Assembly: GCA_030645355.1 (NCBI GenBank)
Contig: JAUSNJ010000144.1
Coordinates: 1 to 34,456, forward strand
From: Rhodoferax sp.
GTDB taxonomy: Bacteria > Pseudomonadota > Gammaproteobacteria > Burkholderiales > Burkholderiaceae_C
Reading direction: 5' to 3'
Length of the DNA: 34,456 nt
The notes under the pieces are model-generated. The model saw nothing but the letters and a program-made list of their open reading frames with translations. It did no database searches and was not told where the DNA came from. Below are positions 8,565 to 16,030 of this stretch, in pieces; the first letter of the stretch is position 1; each line of letters opens with the position of its first letter. The position numbers and the translations under genes are program-made.

Positions 8565-9385
8565 GGATCGGTGGAGCTTGGAACGAAAACCTGTGCGGTT
8601 GCCAAAGCAGCATGCAAGTTTACGACCTCTCCGATCACGATCAGTGTGGGGGGCTTGAGTTCAGCGGATCGGGCGACCGCCGGCAAATCGCGCAAGGTGC
8701 CGGTGATGCAACGCTGCTCCGGCAGCGTGGCCCGTTCGATCAGTGCCGCCGGTGTGCTGGCGGGGAGTCCGTGGGCGATCAATTGCTCGCAAATGATGGG
8801 CAGCGTGCCCAGGCCCATGTAGATCACAACAGTCTGTTGCGGCCGCGCCAGTGCCTGCCAGTCCAGATCGACCTGGCGGTTTTCCTGCAAATGCCCGGTG
8901 GTCAGCACCAGGGTGCGCGCGTGGTCGCGGTGGGTCAGCGGAATGCCGCAAGCAGCCGCCGCGCCCTGGGCCGCGGTGATTCCCGGAATCACCGTGAATG
9001 GGATGCCTGCGGCGGCCAGCACCTGTGCCTCTTCGCCGCCACGGCCAAAAATATAGCCGTCGCCGCCCTTGATGCGCAACACCCGGCGGCCCTGGCGGGC
9101 CAGGCGCACCATCAGCGCGCCAATCTCTTCCTGCGGCATGGTGTGGCGTGAGGATTCCTTGCCGACATAGATGCGCTCGGCCTGGGCCGGGGCCAGCTCC
9201 AGGATGGCATCACTGACCAGGTGGTCGTGCAGCAGCAGCTCGGCGGATTGCAGGGCCCGTAGCGCCTTGACGGTCAACAACTCGGGGTCGCCCGGTCCCG
9301 CTCCCATTAACGTCACGAGTGCAGGGGGAATGGCCTTGTAGCTTGTCTGCTGGGGGATTGGTGCGCAATCGTCGAAATTTCTCAT
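8561..9385 (-). CDS. nirE: Uroporphyrinogen-III C-methyltransferase (NirE/CobA type)
   Basis: This 274-residue SAM-dependent methyltransferase converts uroporphyrinogen III to precorrin-2, the entry to siroheme and heme d1. It has the GAGPGDPELLTVKAL N-terminal motif, DHLVSDAIL, RRVLRIKGGDGYIFGRGGEE, the PGITAAQGAAAACGIPLTHR segment and a C-terminal PPTLIVIGEVV strand, covering a single SUMT domain with no CysG-type dehydrogenase extension. The family more often shows KGGDPFVFGRGGEE, so Gly-Tyr-Ile here is a mild variant. The ATG at 9385 (MRNFDD) has AGGACG upstream; a longer frame to 9430 lacks family sequence. The name nirE rather than cobA is chosen because the gene is divergent from the heme d1 operon and shares its control region. 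The downstream STAS-like gene is coupled to it. Confidence 0.88.
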   Translation of the reverse strand: MRNFDDCAPIPQQTSYKAIPPALVTLMGAGPGDPELLTVKALRALQSAELLLHDHLVSDAILELAPAQAERIYVGKESSRHTMPQEEIGALMVRLARQGRRVLRIKGGDGYIFGRGGEEAQVLAAAGIPFTVIPGITAAQGAAAACGIPLTHRDHARTLVLTTGHLQENRQVDLDWQALARPQQTVVIYMGLGTLPIICEQLIAHGLPASTPAALIERATLPEQRCITGTLRDLPAVARSAELKPPTLIVIGEVVNLHAALATAQVFVPSSTDP

Positions 9386-9436
9386 GGTTTTCGTCCTAGG
9401 GTCGGCTTGGCATATTGGGCCCGGCCCCACGCGGTC

Positions 9437-9460
9437 TGTCCTTAATTTAGTCTAAGGACA
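9437..9460. promoter_or_regulatory. Perfect inverted repeat in the nirE/nirC divergent control region
   Basis: Arms TGTCCTTA (9437-9444) and TAAGGACA (9453-9460) are exact reverse complements separated by 8 nt. The AT-rich centre contrasts with the GC-rich surroundings, and it lies one base upstream of the FNR-type box. It has no run of T, so it looks like an operator, not a terminator. It does not match the FNR/DNR, NsrR or NorR patterns I know. Confidence 0.55.
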
Positions 9461-9461
9461 A

Positions 9462-9475
9462 ATGACTTAAGTCAA
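9462..9475. promoter_or_regulatory. Candidate FNR/DNR/NnrR-type box
   Basis: The sequence ATGACTTAAGTCAA fits the TTGAY-N4-RTCAA consensus of the Crp/FNR regulators of denitrification at nine of ten fixed positions, with a palindromic core TGACTTAAGTCA. It lies between divergent nirE and nirC, where oxygen- or NO-responsive control is expected. Its centre is about 21 bp before the nirC ATG, too close for normal class II activation of that gene, and about 83 bp before the nirE ATG, which suits the leftward promoter better. No clear -10 was identified in either direction. Confidence 0.55.
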
Positions 9476-9489
9476 GCAATGATAGGCAC

Positions 9490-9846
9490 ATGTTGCGTGA
9501 CAACTCCTCCCCGATCAAGGCTGGCCTGCGGCTGTTGTGCCTTGCAACCGTCCTCCTGGCGACACCGGTCGCAGCCCAGCAGGCGCCCACCCGCGAGCAG
9601 ACGCTGATCCGCATGGTGCGCCAGGACTGCGGTTCCTGCCACGGCATGCACCTGACCGGCGGCCTGGGCCCCGCGCTGACTCCGGCGGCCCTGGCCGACA
9701 AGCCGGTGGAGTCGCTGGCAGCCACCATTTACGGCGGGCGTCCGGGTACGCCCATGCCACCCTGGAGAGCCATGCTCAGCGAGGCGGAAGCCACCTGGAT
9801 CGCGCAACGGCTATTGGCGGGGTTCCCGCAGGAAGCACGGAAATGA
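9490..9846 (+). CDS. nirC: Periplasmic c-type cytochrome, NirC-like (cytochrome c55X family)
   Basis: This 118-residue monoheme class I cytochrome c is predicted to be exported: residues 10-29 form a hydrophobic signal peptide ending ATPVAAQ, with cleavage expected near Ala29. The heme site is CGSCH (Cys47, Cys50, His51) and the likely axial methionine is Met89 in TPMPPW. Small cytochromes of this kind are encoded with heme d1 genes as NirC, proposed electron carriers for NirS or for late d1 maturation. It is the first gene of the rightward nir operon and overlaps nirF by ATGA. The ribosome-binding site is weak (AGG), and the FNR-type box sits very close, so a different start is possible. Confidence 0.85.
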   Translation: MLRDNSSPIKAGLRLLCLATVLLATPVAAQQAPTREQTLIRMVRQDCGSCHGMHLTGGLGPALTPAALADKPVESLAATIYGGRPGTPMPPWRAMLSEAEATWIAQRLLAGFPQEARK

Positions 9847-11063
9847 ACGGTATGAACGGTATGACCCCCAATGCAATGAACCGAAGAAGCCTGCTGGCGG
9901 CGTTGGCCGCCCTTCCCCTGCTGCAGAGCGGCTGCGCCAGCTGGTCCGCCCCGGCCCTGGAGGGCAGTGGCGACCTGGGTGTGGTCGTGGAGCGCGCGCG
10001 CGGCACGCTGGCCATCATCAACACTTCGCGGCGCGAGCTGGTGGCCGAAGTCACCGGCCTGGGCGATTTGTCTCACGCCTCGGTGGTGTTCTCGCGCGAT
10101 GCCCGCTTCGCCTATGTGTTTGGGCGCGATGGCGCGCTGTCCAAGGTCGATGTATTGCAGCGCAAGTTGGTTGCACGCATCATGCAGGCCGGCAATTCCA
10201 TTGGCGGCGCCATCAGCGCCGACGGCACGCTGGTCGCGGCGCAGAACTACACGCCCGGCGGCGTCAAGGTGTTTGACGCCCAGACGCTGGAGCTGGTGGC
10301 CGACCTGCCGGCCGAATACGCGCCGGGCAAGCTGTCGCGCGTCGTCGGCCTGGTCGACCTGCCGGGACGGCGCTTTGCCTACTGCCTGTTCGATGCCAAC
10401 GCAATCTGGATCGCCGACCTGTCCGACGTGCGCAGCCCCAAGCTGACCAAGCTCCAGAACATCGGCAAATCGCCGTACGACGCGCTGGTCACGCCCAACG
10501 GCCGCCACTACATCGCCGGCCTGTTTGGCGAGGACGGGCTGGCCATGGTCGACCTGTGGGAGCCCGAGCCGCGCGTGCGCCGCATCCTGGACGGCTATGG
10601 CCGCGGGCAGGAGCCCTTGCCGGTCTACAAGATGCCGCATTTGCGCGGCTGGGCCGTTGCCGGCCGCTACGCTTACCTGCCGGCGATTGGCCGCCACGAG
10701 GTGCTGGTGGTGGACACGCAGAGCTGGCAGGAGGTGGGCCGCATTGCGGTGGCGGGGCAACCGGTGTTCGTGATCGCGCGGCCCGATGGGCGCCAGATCT
10801 GGGTCAATTTCGCGGTGCCCGACTACGACCGGGTGCAAGTCATCGACACGCCGACGCAAAAGATCGTTGCCACGCTGACCCCGGGCAAGGCCGTGCTGCA
10901 CATGGAATTCACACCGCGTGGCGAGGCGGTCTGGATCAGCTCGCGCGACGACAACCGCGTCAGCGTCATTGACACAGCATCACTGCAGACACTGGCCCAA
11001 CTGCAAATTGATGCGCCCAGTGGCATCTTTTTCACGTCACGCGCGGCGCGCATGGGGTTTTGA
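9843..11063 (+). CDS. nirF: Heme d1 biosynthesis protein NirF (predicted lipoprotein)
   Basis: This 406-residue protein is a cytochrome-d1-like beta-propeller without a heme c domain. Blade-like repeats such as VVFSRDARFAYVFGRDGALSK, GAISADGTLVAAQNY and MEFTPRGEAVWISSRDDNRV run through it. The N-terminus has a twin-arginine-like MNRRSLLAALAALPLLQSGC, so it may be a Tat-exported lipoprotein anchored at the cysteine; NirF is periplasmic in studied denitrifiers and acts late in heme d1 formation. The likely start at 9843 overlaps the nirC stop as ATGA, but three further in-frame ATGs follow (9852, 9861, 9876), two of them within a 9-bp tandem duplication (ATGAACGGT twice), so the exact start is uncertain. 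The open frame extends upstream to 9537 only as a shadow of nirC. Confidence 0.88.
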   Translation: MNGMNGMTPNAMNRRSLLAALAALPLLQSGCASWSAPALEGSGDLGVVVERARGTLAIINTSRRELVAEVTGLGDLSHASVVFSRDARFAYVFGRDGALSKVDVLQRKLVARIMQAGNSIGGAISADGTLVAAQNYTPGGVKVFDAQTLELVADLPAEYAPGKLSRVVGLVDLPGRRFAYCLFDANAIWIADLSDVRSPKLTKLQNIGKSPYDALVTPNGRHYIAGLFGEDGLAMVDLWEPEPRVRRILDGYGRGQEPLPVYKMPHLRGWAVAGRYAYLPAIGRHEVLVVDTQSWQEVGRIAVAGQPVFVIARPDGRQIWVNFAVPDYDRVQVIDTPTQKIVATLTPGKAVLHMEFTPRGEAVWISSRDDNRVSVIDTASLQTLAQLQIDAPSGIFFTSRAARMGF

Positions 11064-11065
11064 CG

Positions 11066-12121
11066 ATGCAGTTCAACCCTCTGTGTCCCAGCAGCCTGCC
11101 CGACGCGTTGGCGCTGCTCAATCCCTGGCAACGCAATTTCCCGCTGGTGCGCGAACCCTATTCGGTGCTGGCCCGGCAATTAGGACGCTCCAGCGCTGAA
11201 GTGCTGGCAATGCTCAAGACCTTGAGTGGGGCTGGTGCCCTGAGCCGCATCGGTGGGGTCTTCAGTGCCCATGCCGGCGGCGCTGCGCTGCTGTCCGCGA
11301 TGGCAGTGCCGCCCGAGCGCCTGCAGGAAGTTGCGGCCATCGTCTCGGCCCATCCGGGCGTGAACCACAACTACGAGCGCGAAGACCGCTTCAACCTGTG
11401 GTTTGTGATGACCGCCTACGACGCCGAATCGCTGGAGCAAGCCATGCTGGGGCTGGAGCGCGATACCGGGCTGGCTGCGCTGCGCCTGCCCATGGTGCGA
11501 CCCTACCGCATCGACCTCGGCTTTGACCTGCGCGAGCGCGTGGCCGGTGCCCCGGTGGCGCAGAGTGACCAGCACCTGGCGCCGGTGGTGGCCGACACGG
11601 ACCGCGCGCTGGCGGCGCTGCTGGAAGAAGGTTTGCCGCTGGTGGAGCGGCCATTTGACGAATGGGCGCTGGCGTTGGGCTGCACGCCAGACCGCGTGCT
11701 CGGTAAGTTGCAGGCCTGGCTGGATGCCGGCACGCTGCGCCGCTTTGGCACCATCGTGCGCCACCATGAATTTGGCTTCGACGCCAATGCCATGACGGTG
11801 TTCAACGTGCCCGCCGAACTGGTTGACGCGTGCGGCGCGCGCGTGGCTCGGGAGGCCGGCGTCACGCTGTCCTACCGCCGCCAACCGGCCCCAGGCTGGC
11901 CCTACAACCTGTATTTCATGGTGCATGGCACCGATCGGTCGGCGGTGCAGGCGGCGATTGCGCGCGTCATCGATAGCTGCGAGTTGGGTGGGTTTGCGCA
12001 TCAGGTTCTGTTTTCGCGCCAACGCTTCAAGCAGACCGGGGCGCGGCGATTTCGCACGTTGCCCGCAGACTGGTGCGAAGCCGGGCTGGCCAGGACCGAG
12101 GTTTCCTATGCTGTTGCCTGA
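11066..12121 (+). CDS. nirDL: Fused siroheme decarboxylase NirD-NirL
   Basis: This 351-residue protein consists of two Lrp/AsnC-like modules in tandem. The first (about 1-165) has GAGALSRIGGVFSAH and NHNYEREDRFNLWFV, as in NirD. The second (about 170-351) has LRRFGTIVRHHEFGF and LSYRRQPAPGWPYNLYFMV, as in NirL. With NirG and NirH it removes the acetate carboxyl groups of siroheme to give didecarboxysiroheme on the route to heme d1; it is a cytoplasmic enzyme despite its resemblance to transcription regulators. The NirL half has Leu at the position occupied by His in NirH (SHCYRR). The ATG at 11066 is preferred to an in-frame TTG at 11060. Fused NirDL proteins are known in other denitrifiers. 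The last 14 nt overlap nirG. Confidence 0.9.
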   Translation: MQFNPLCPSSLPDALALLNPWQRNFPLVREPYSVLARQLGRSSAEVLAMLKTLSGAGALSRIGGVFSAHAGGAALLSAMAVPPERLQEVAAIVSAHPGVNHNYEREDRFNLWFVMTAYDAESLEQAMLGLERDTGLAALRLPMVRPYRIDLGFDLRERVAGAPVAQSDQHLAPVVADTDRALAALLEEGLPLVERPFDEWALALGCTPDRVLGKLQAWLDAGTLRRFGTIVRHHEFGFDANAMTVFNVPAELVDACGARVAREAGVTLSYRRQPAPGWPYNLYFMVHGTDRSAVQAAIARVIDSCELGGFAHQVLFSRQRFKQTGARRFRTLPADWCEAGLARTEVSYAVA

Positions 12122-12593
12122 AGAAATCCACCTCATCGACTACCTGCACGGTGGCTTCCCGCTGTCTGAGCAGCCCTACGCCGAGGTCGGCGCCGCGCTG
12201 GGCATGGATGAGGCGGCCGTGATCGACTCGCTGCACGGCCTGCTGGAGCGCGGCTACCTGACGCGTTTTGGCCCGCTATTCCAGATCGAACGTGCCGGTG
12301 GGCAGTTTGTGCTGGCTGCGCTGCAGGCGCCGGACGAGCGCTTTGAAGAAGTGACGGCGCTGGTTAACGCCTTGCCGGAGGTGGCCCACAACTACCGGCG
12401 CGAGCATGCGCTGAACATGTGGTTTGTCGTTGGCGCCGAGTCGCCGCAGGCCGCGGCAGAGGCGATTGCCCGCATCGAAGCCGACACCGGTTTAAAGGTT
12501 TACGCGTTCCCGAAAGAGAAAGAGTTTTTTGTCGAGTTGCGCCTGCCCCTGGGCAATGCTGCGACTGATGGAGGCGCGCATGGCACTGTCTGA
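12108..12593 (+). CDS. nirG: Siroheme decarboxylase subunit NirG
   Basis: This 161-residue single-module protein is of the Lrp/AsnC-like siroheme decarboxylase family. It begins MLLPEEIHLIDYLHGGFPLS with a winged-helix region, followed by ERGYLTRFGPLFQIE and the A-type motif AHNYRREHALNMWFVV, with the conserved histidine that is thought to help in substrate binding or protonation. It probably pairs with NirH as NirD pairs with NirL. The ATG at 12108 lies 14 nt inside nirDL; the open frame reaches back to 11823 but only as a shadow of nirDL. The final 14 nt overlap nirH in the same way. Confidence 0.88.
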   Translation: MLLPEEIHLIDYLHGGFPLSEQPYAEVGAALGMDEAAVIDSLHGLLERGYLTRFGPLFQIERAGGQFVLAALQAPDERFEEVTALVNALPEVAHNYRREHALNMWFVVGAESPQAAAEAIARIEADTGLKVYAFPKEKEFFVELRLPLGNAATDGGAHGTV

Positions 12594-13086
12594 ATTCGAC
12601 CGCCAGTTGATCGCCGCCACCCAGGGCGGTTTGCCGCTGGTGGCGCGACCCTACGACGCCATCGCCGAGCGCCTTGGGGTCCGCAGTACGAAGGTGCGTG
12701 AGCGCCTGGCGCAGATGCAGCAAGAGGGGCTGATCCGCCGCATCGGGGCCGTGCCTAACCACTACCGCCTGGGGTTTGTCGCCAATGGCATGAGTGTCTG
12801 GGACGTGGACGATGCGCAGGTGGATAGTCTGGGCGAGCAGATCGGCGCGTTGCCGGGTGTCAGCCACTGCTACCGGCGTCCGCGCTACGTCGGCATTTGG
12901 CCCTACAACCTGTTTGCGATGCTGCACGGTCGCGACCGCGCCGAGGTTGAGAAGCAGGCCGAACAACTGCGTGCACTGCTGGGCGCGGCCTGCCGTGCTC
13001 ATGAGATTTTGTATTCCACCGCCATTCTGAAAAAGACCGGATTGCGGCTGGCAAGAATGGGGCAGAACGCCACTACTGAAAGTTGA
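12580..13086 (+). CDS. nirH: Siroheme decarboxylase subunit NirH
   Basis: This 168-residue protein is the fourth decarboxylase module in the operon. It has the winged-helix start ALSEFDRQLIAATQGGLPLV, then EGLIRRIGAVPNHYRLGF and the B-type motif SHCYRRPRYVGIWPYNLFAML, closely parallel to the NirL half of NirDL but retaining a histidine. It should act with NirG on siroheme in the cytoplasm. The start at 12580 is chosen because GGAGG stands five nt upstream; in-frame ATGs at 12529, 12556 and 12568 would extend it into nirG without family sequence. nirJ follows after 6 nt. Confidence 0.88.
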   Translation: MALSEFDRQLIAATQGGLPLVARPYDAIAERLGVRSTKVRERLAQMQQEGLIRRIGAVPNHYRLGFVANGMSVWDVDDAQVDSLGEQIGALPGVSHCYRRPRYVGIWPYNLFAMLHGRDRAEVEKQAEQLRALLGAACRAHEILYSTAILKKTGLRLARMGQNATTES

Positions 13087-13092
13087 AAAACC

Positions 13093-14346
13093 ATGTTTCG
13101 TATCACCCAATTTATGCGTGAGCTGGCAAGCGCCCAGGCCACCGGCGTCTATCCCGAGCCAGCCCGCCGCGCCAGCGCCGCCCTGTCCCGACGAGGCCCG
13201 GTGGTGATCTGGAATCTGATCCGCCGCTGCAACCTGACTTGCAAGCACTGTTACGCGCAATCGGCCGACCATGACTACGCGGGCGAGTTGAGCACGCAGG
13301 AGGTCTTTGATGCCATGGTCGACCTCAAGGCGGCTGGGGTGCCAGCCCTGATCCTGTCTGGCGGCGAGCCCCTGCTGCGGCCGGACTTCTTCGAGATTGC
13401 GCAACGCGCCAAGGACATGGGCTTTCACACCAGCCTGTCCAGCAACGGCACGCTGATCGACGAGCCCATGGCCGACACGATTGCGGCACTCGGGTTTGAC
13501 TATGTCGGCATCAGCCTGGATGGACTGAAAGCCACGCACGACAAGTTCCGTCGCCTGGAAGGGGCATTCGATCTGAGCCTGGCCGGGGTGCGCTTTCTGC
13601 ACGCACGCGGCATCAAGGTCGGCCTGCGCTACACCATGACGGCGCTCAATGCGCACGACTTCCCGCCTTTGCTCGACCTGATGCGCGAGGAGGGCGCCCA
13701 CAAATTCTATTTTTCGCATCTGAACTATGCCGGGCGCGGCAATACCCACCGCGGCAAGGACGCCCACCACATGGCTACCCGGGAAGCGATGGACCGGTTG
13801 CTGGATCGCGCCTGGGATGCCGCGGTCCAGGGCCTGGACGAGGAATATGTGACCGGCAACAACGACGCCGACGGCCCCTACCAGCTGCACTGGCTGGAAA
13901 AACGCGAGCCCGAGCTGCATGCCCGCTTTGCAGCCGATGTGCGTCAGCGCCTGGTGGCCTGGGGTGGCAACTCCAGCGGCGTGAACGTGGCCAATATCGA
14001 TAACCTGGGCATCGTGCATCCCGACACCATGTGGTGGCACCACAATCTGGGCAGCGTGCGCGAGCGCAAGTTTGCCGACATCTGGCAGGACACGACCGAC
14101 CCGCTGATGGCCGGCCTCAAGGCCAAGCCGCGCCAAGTGAGCGGACGTTGCGCCCAGTGCACACAGTTTGACATTTGCGGCGGCAATACCCGCGTGCGCG
14201 CCCAGCAATTGACAGGCGACGCCTGGTCCGAGGACCCGGGCTGCTATTTGCAGGATGAGGAAATTGGTGTGGTGTCCGCGCCAGCGGCACCGGCCTCGAC
14301 CAAGGGCGCGGCGCGCGTGATCCGACTGGAGGTGGAAGGTGCGTAA
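13093..14346 (+). CDS. nirJ: Heme d1 biosynthesis radical SAM protein NirJ
   Basis: This 417-residue radical SAM enzyme has the cluster motif CNLTCKHCY (Cys46, Cys50, Cys53), the SAM-binding LSGGEPLLRPDF segment and SSNGTLI. A C-terminal SPASM-like cysteine set (Cys353, Cys356, Cys362, Cys384; CAQCTQFDICGGN) should hold a second [4Fe-4S] cluster. NirJ acts on didecarboxysiroheme, removing two propionate side chains during heme d1 synthesis. Length and both cysteine sets are intact. It follows nirH by 6 nt and overlaps nirN by 8 nt. The alanine-rich last 35 residues are likely disordered. Confidence 0.93.
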   Translation: MFRITQFMRELASAQATGVYPEPARRASAALSRRGPVVIWNLIRRCNLTCKHCYAQSADHDYAGELSTQEVFDAMVDLKAAGVPALILSGGEPLLRPDFFEIAQRAKDMGFHTSLSSNGTLIDEPMADTIAALGFDYVGISLDGLKATHDKFRRLEGAFDLSLAGVRFLHARGIKVGLRYTMTALNAHDFPPLLDLMREEGAHKFYFSHLNYAGRGNTHRGKDAHHMATREAMDRLLDRAWDAAVQGLDEEYVTGNNDADGPYQLHWLEKREPELHARFAADVRQRLVAWGGNSSGVNVANIDNLGIVHPDTMWWHHNLGSVRERKFADIWQDTTDPLMAGLKAKPRQVSGRCAQCTQFDICGGNTRVRAQQLTGDAWSEDPGCYLQDEEIGVVSAPAAPASTKGAARVIRLEVEGA

Positions 14347-15868
14347 TTCCATCCGGGGTTTATCGACGCTGGCGGCGTGGTCCATGTTGTCACTGGCTGC
14401 GGTGGCACAGACCGCGCCCGCCACCCTCGATATGGGCGCGCTTTTTCAGCAGCATTGTGCGAGTTGTCACGGTGCGCAGCGCACCGGGATCATGGGCCCG
14501 GCCCTGCTGCCCGAGAGCCTGGCGCGCCTGCGCAAGCCCGAGGCGCTGAAGGTCATTACCGCGGGCCGGCCGGCCACGCAGATGCCGGCGTTTCGGGATA
14601 CGCTGAAGGCCGACGAAATTGCCGCACTGGCGCAGTGGATCTACACGCCGGTGGAGCCGGCTCCCCGCTGGGCCGAGTCCGACATCAAGGCCTCGCATGT
14701 GGTGCTGGCGGATGCCACCAAGCTGCCGGCCAAGCCGTCGTGGAGCGCCGATCCCATGAACCTGTTCGTCGTGGTGGAGGGTGGCGACCACCATGTGTCG
14801 CTGGTCGATGGCGACCGGTTCGAGCGCATCCACCGCTTTCCCAGCCGCTATGCCCTGCACGGGGGACCGAAGTTCACGCCCGATGGCCGTTTCGTGTTCT
14901 TCGGCTCGCGTGACGGCTGGATCACCAAATATGATTTGTGGAACCTCACCGTGATCGCCGAGGTGCGCGCCGGCCTGAATATGCGCAATGTTGCCGTCAG
15001 CGGCGATGGCAAATGGGTGATGGCGGCCAATTATTTGCCGCACAGCGTGGTGCTGTTCGACGCGAACCTGGACCTGGTCAAGACCATTCCCGCCACCACG
15101 CCGGACGGCAAGACCAGTTCGCGCGTGTCGGCCGTGTATGACGCTGCGCCACGCAACAGCTTCATCGTCGCGCTCAAGGACATTGCCGAGCTGTGGGAGA
15201 TCAGCTACGACCCGGCTACCAAGGCGGATTTCCAGAATGTGCGGCGCACGCTGTTGGACGAACCGCTGGATGACTTCTTTTTTGACCAGGGCTACCAGCA
15301 CGTGCTGGGCGCGACCCGCCCGAAGACCGACGGCCAGCCCAGTGCGCAGGTGGTGAACCTGGACGCGCAGCGCAAGATCGCCGAGTTGCCGATTGCCGGC
15401 ATGCCCCATCTGGGCTCGGGCATCACCTGGGCCTGGAACGGCACTACGGTGCTGGCCAGTCCCAACCTCAAGGGCAATGCGATTGATGTCATCGACATGA
15501 AGAGCTGGAAGCTGATACGCACCATTGCGGTACCGGGCCCCGGCTTCTTCATGCGCAGCCACGAAAACAGCCGCTATGCCTGGACCGATTCGATGATGAG
15601 CCCCACAGCGAAGGACACGTTGACGCTGATCGACAAGGCCACGCTGGAGCCGGTGGCGCAGGTGCGCGAACCCGGCAAGACCCTGGCCCATATCGAGTTC
15701 ACGAAAGATGGCCGCTACGCCCTGGCCAGCGTGTGGGAAATGGACGGTGCGCTGGTGATTTATGACGCGCAGACGCTGAAGGAAGTCAAGCGTTTGCCAA
15801 TGAGCAAGCCGGTGGGCAAATACAACGTCTGGAACAAGATCAGCCGCTCAGAAGGCACTTCGCACTAG
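14339..15868 (+). CDS. nirN: Cytochrome c/d1 protein NirN (dihydro-heme d1 dehydrogenase)
   Basis: This 509-residue periplasmic protein has a signal peptide (hydrophobic 8-24, ending AVAQ), a monoheme cytochrome c domain (Cys40, Cys43, His44 in CASCH; Met82 in QMPAF) and an eight-bladed d1-type propeller from about residue 130. The RYALHGGPKFTPDGRFVFFGSRDGW segment resembles the axial-histidine region of d1 proteins. NirN oxidises the last heme d1 precursor and helps pass d1 to NirS. NirN, not NirS, is favoured by the length, the cytochrome c domain lacking the long NirS N-terminal arm, and the position after nirJ. The start is GTG with GGAGGTGGAAG upstream; an ATG start would lose the signal peptide. 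It is the last gene of the operon. If an alignment showed both NirS catalytic histidines, NirS would have to be reconsidered. Confidence 0.82.
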   Translation: MRNSIRGLSTLAAWSMLSLAAVAQTAPATLDMGALFQQHCASCHGAQRTGIMGPALLPESLARLRKPEALKVITAGRPATQMPAFRDTLKADEIAALAQWIYTPVEPAPRWAESDIKASHVVLADATKLPAKPSWSADPMNLFVVVEGGDHHVSLVDGDRFERIHRFPSRYALHGGPKFTPDGRFVFFGSRDGWITKYDLWNLTVIAEVRAGLNMRNVAVSGDGKWVMAANYLPHSVVLFDANLDLVKTIPATTPDGKTSSRVSAVYDAAPRNSFIVALKDIAELWEISYDPATKADFQNVRRTLLDEPLDDFFFDQGYQHVLGATRPKTDGQPSAQVVNLDAQRKIAELPIAGMPHLGSGITWAWNGTTVLASPNLKGNAIDVIDMKSWKLIRTIAVPGPGFFMRSHENSRYAWTDSMMSPTAKDTLTLIDKATLEPVAQVREPGKTLAHIEFTKDGRYALASVWEMDGALVIYDAQTLKEVKRLPMSKPVGKYNVWNKISRSEGTSH

Positions 15869-16030
15869 AGTCAAAAGTGCCAACGGCTGGTGAAAAGAAT
15901 GAGGTTGACGAGCCTTGACCCCAGCACTGGCTCCACAGTTAGGGCTGCTTGGTTCCCCACCTGACCCGGTTGGCCGCTTCACCATGTGGGAAGGCCCGTC
16001 AGCCTGAATTGTACCCACAAGCGAAGCCTT

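Noticed and set aside
12364..14424. 686-codon open frame on the minus strand
   Set aside because: Antisense to nirG, nirH and nirJ, whose motifs are unmistakable; the long frame follows from GC-rich codon bias.
14390..15691. 433-codon open frame on the minus strand
   Set aside because: Antisense to nirN, with no recognisable domain and low-complexity composition.
15869..16030. Gap between converging nirN and the GGDEF gene examined for terminators or small genes
   Set aside because: No stem with a T run, no credible small reading frame and no FNR-type box was found.
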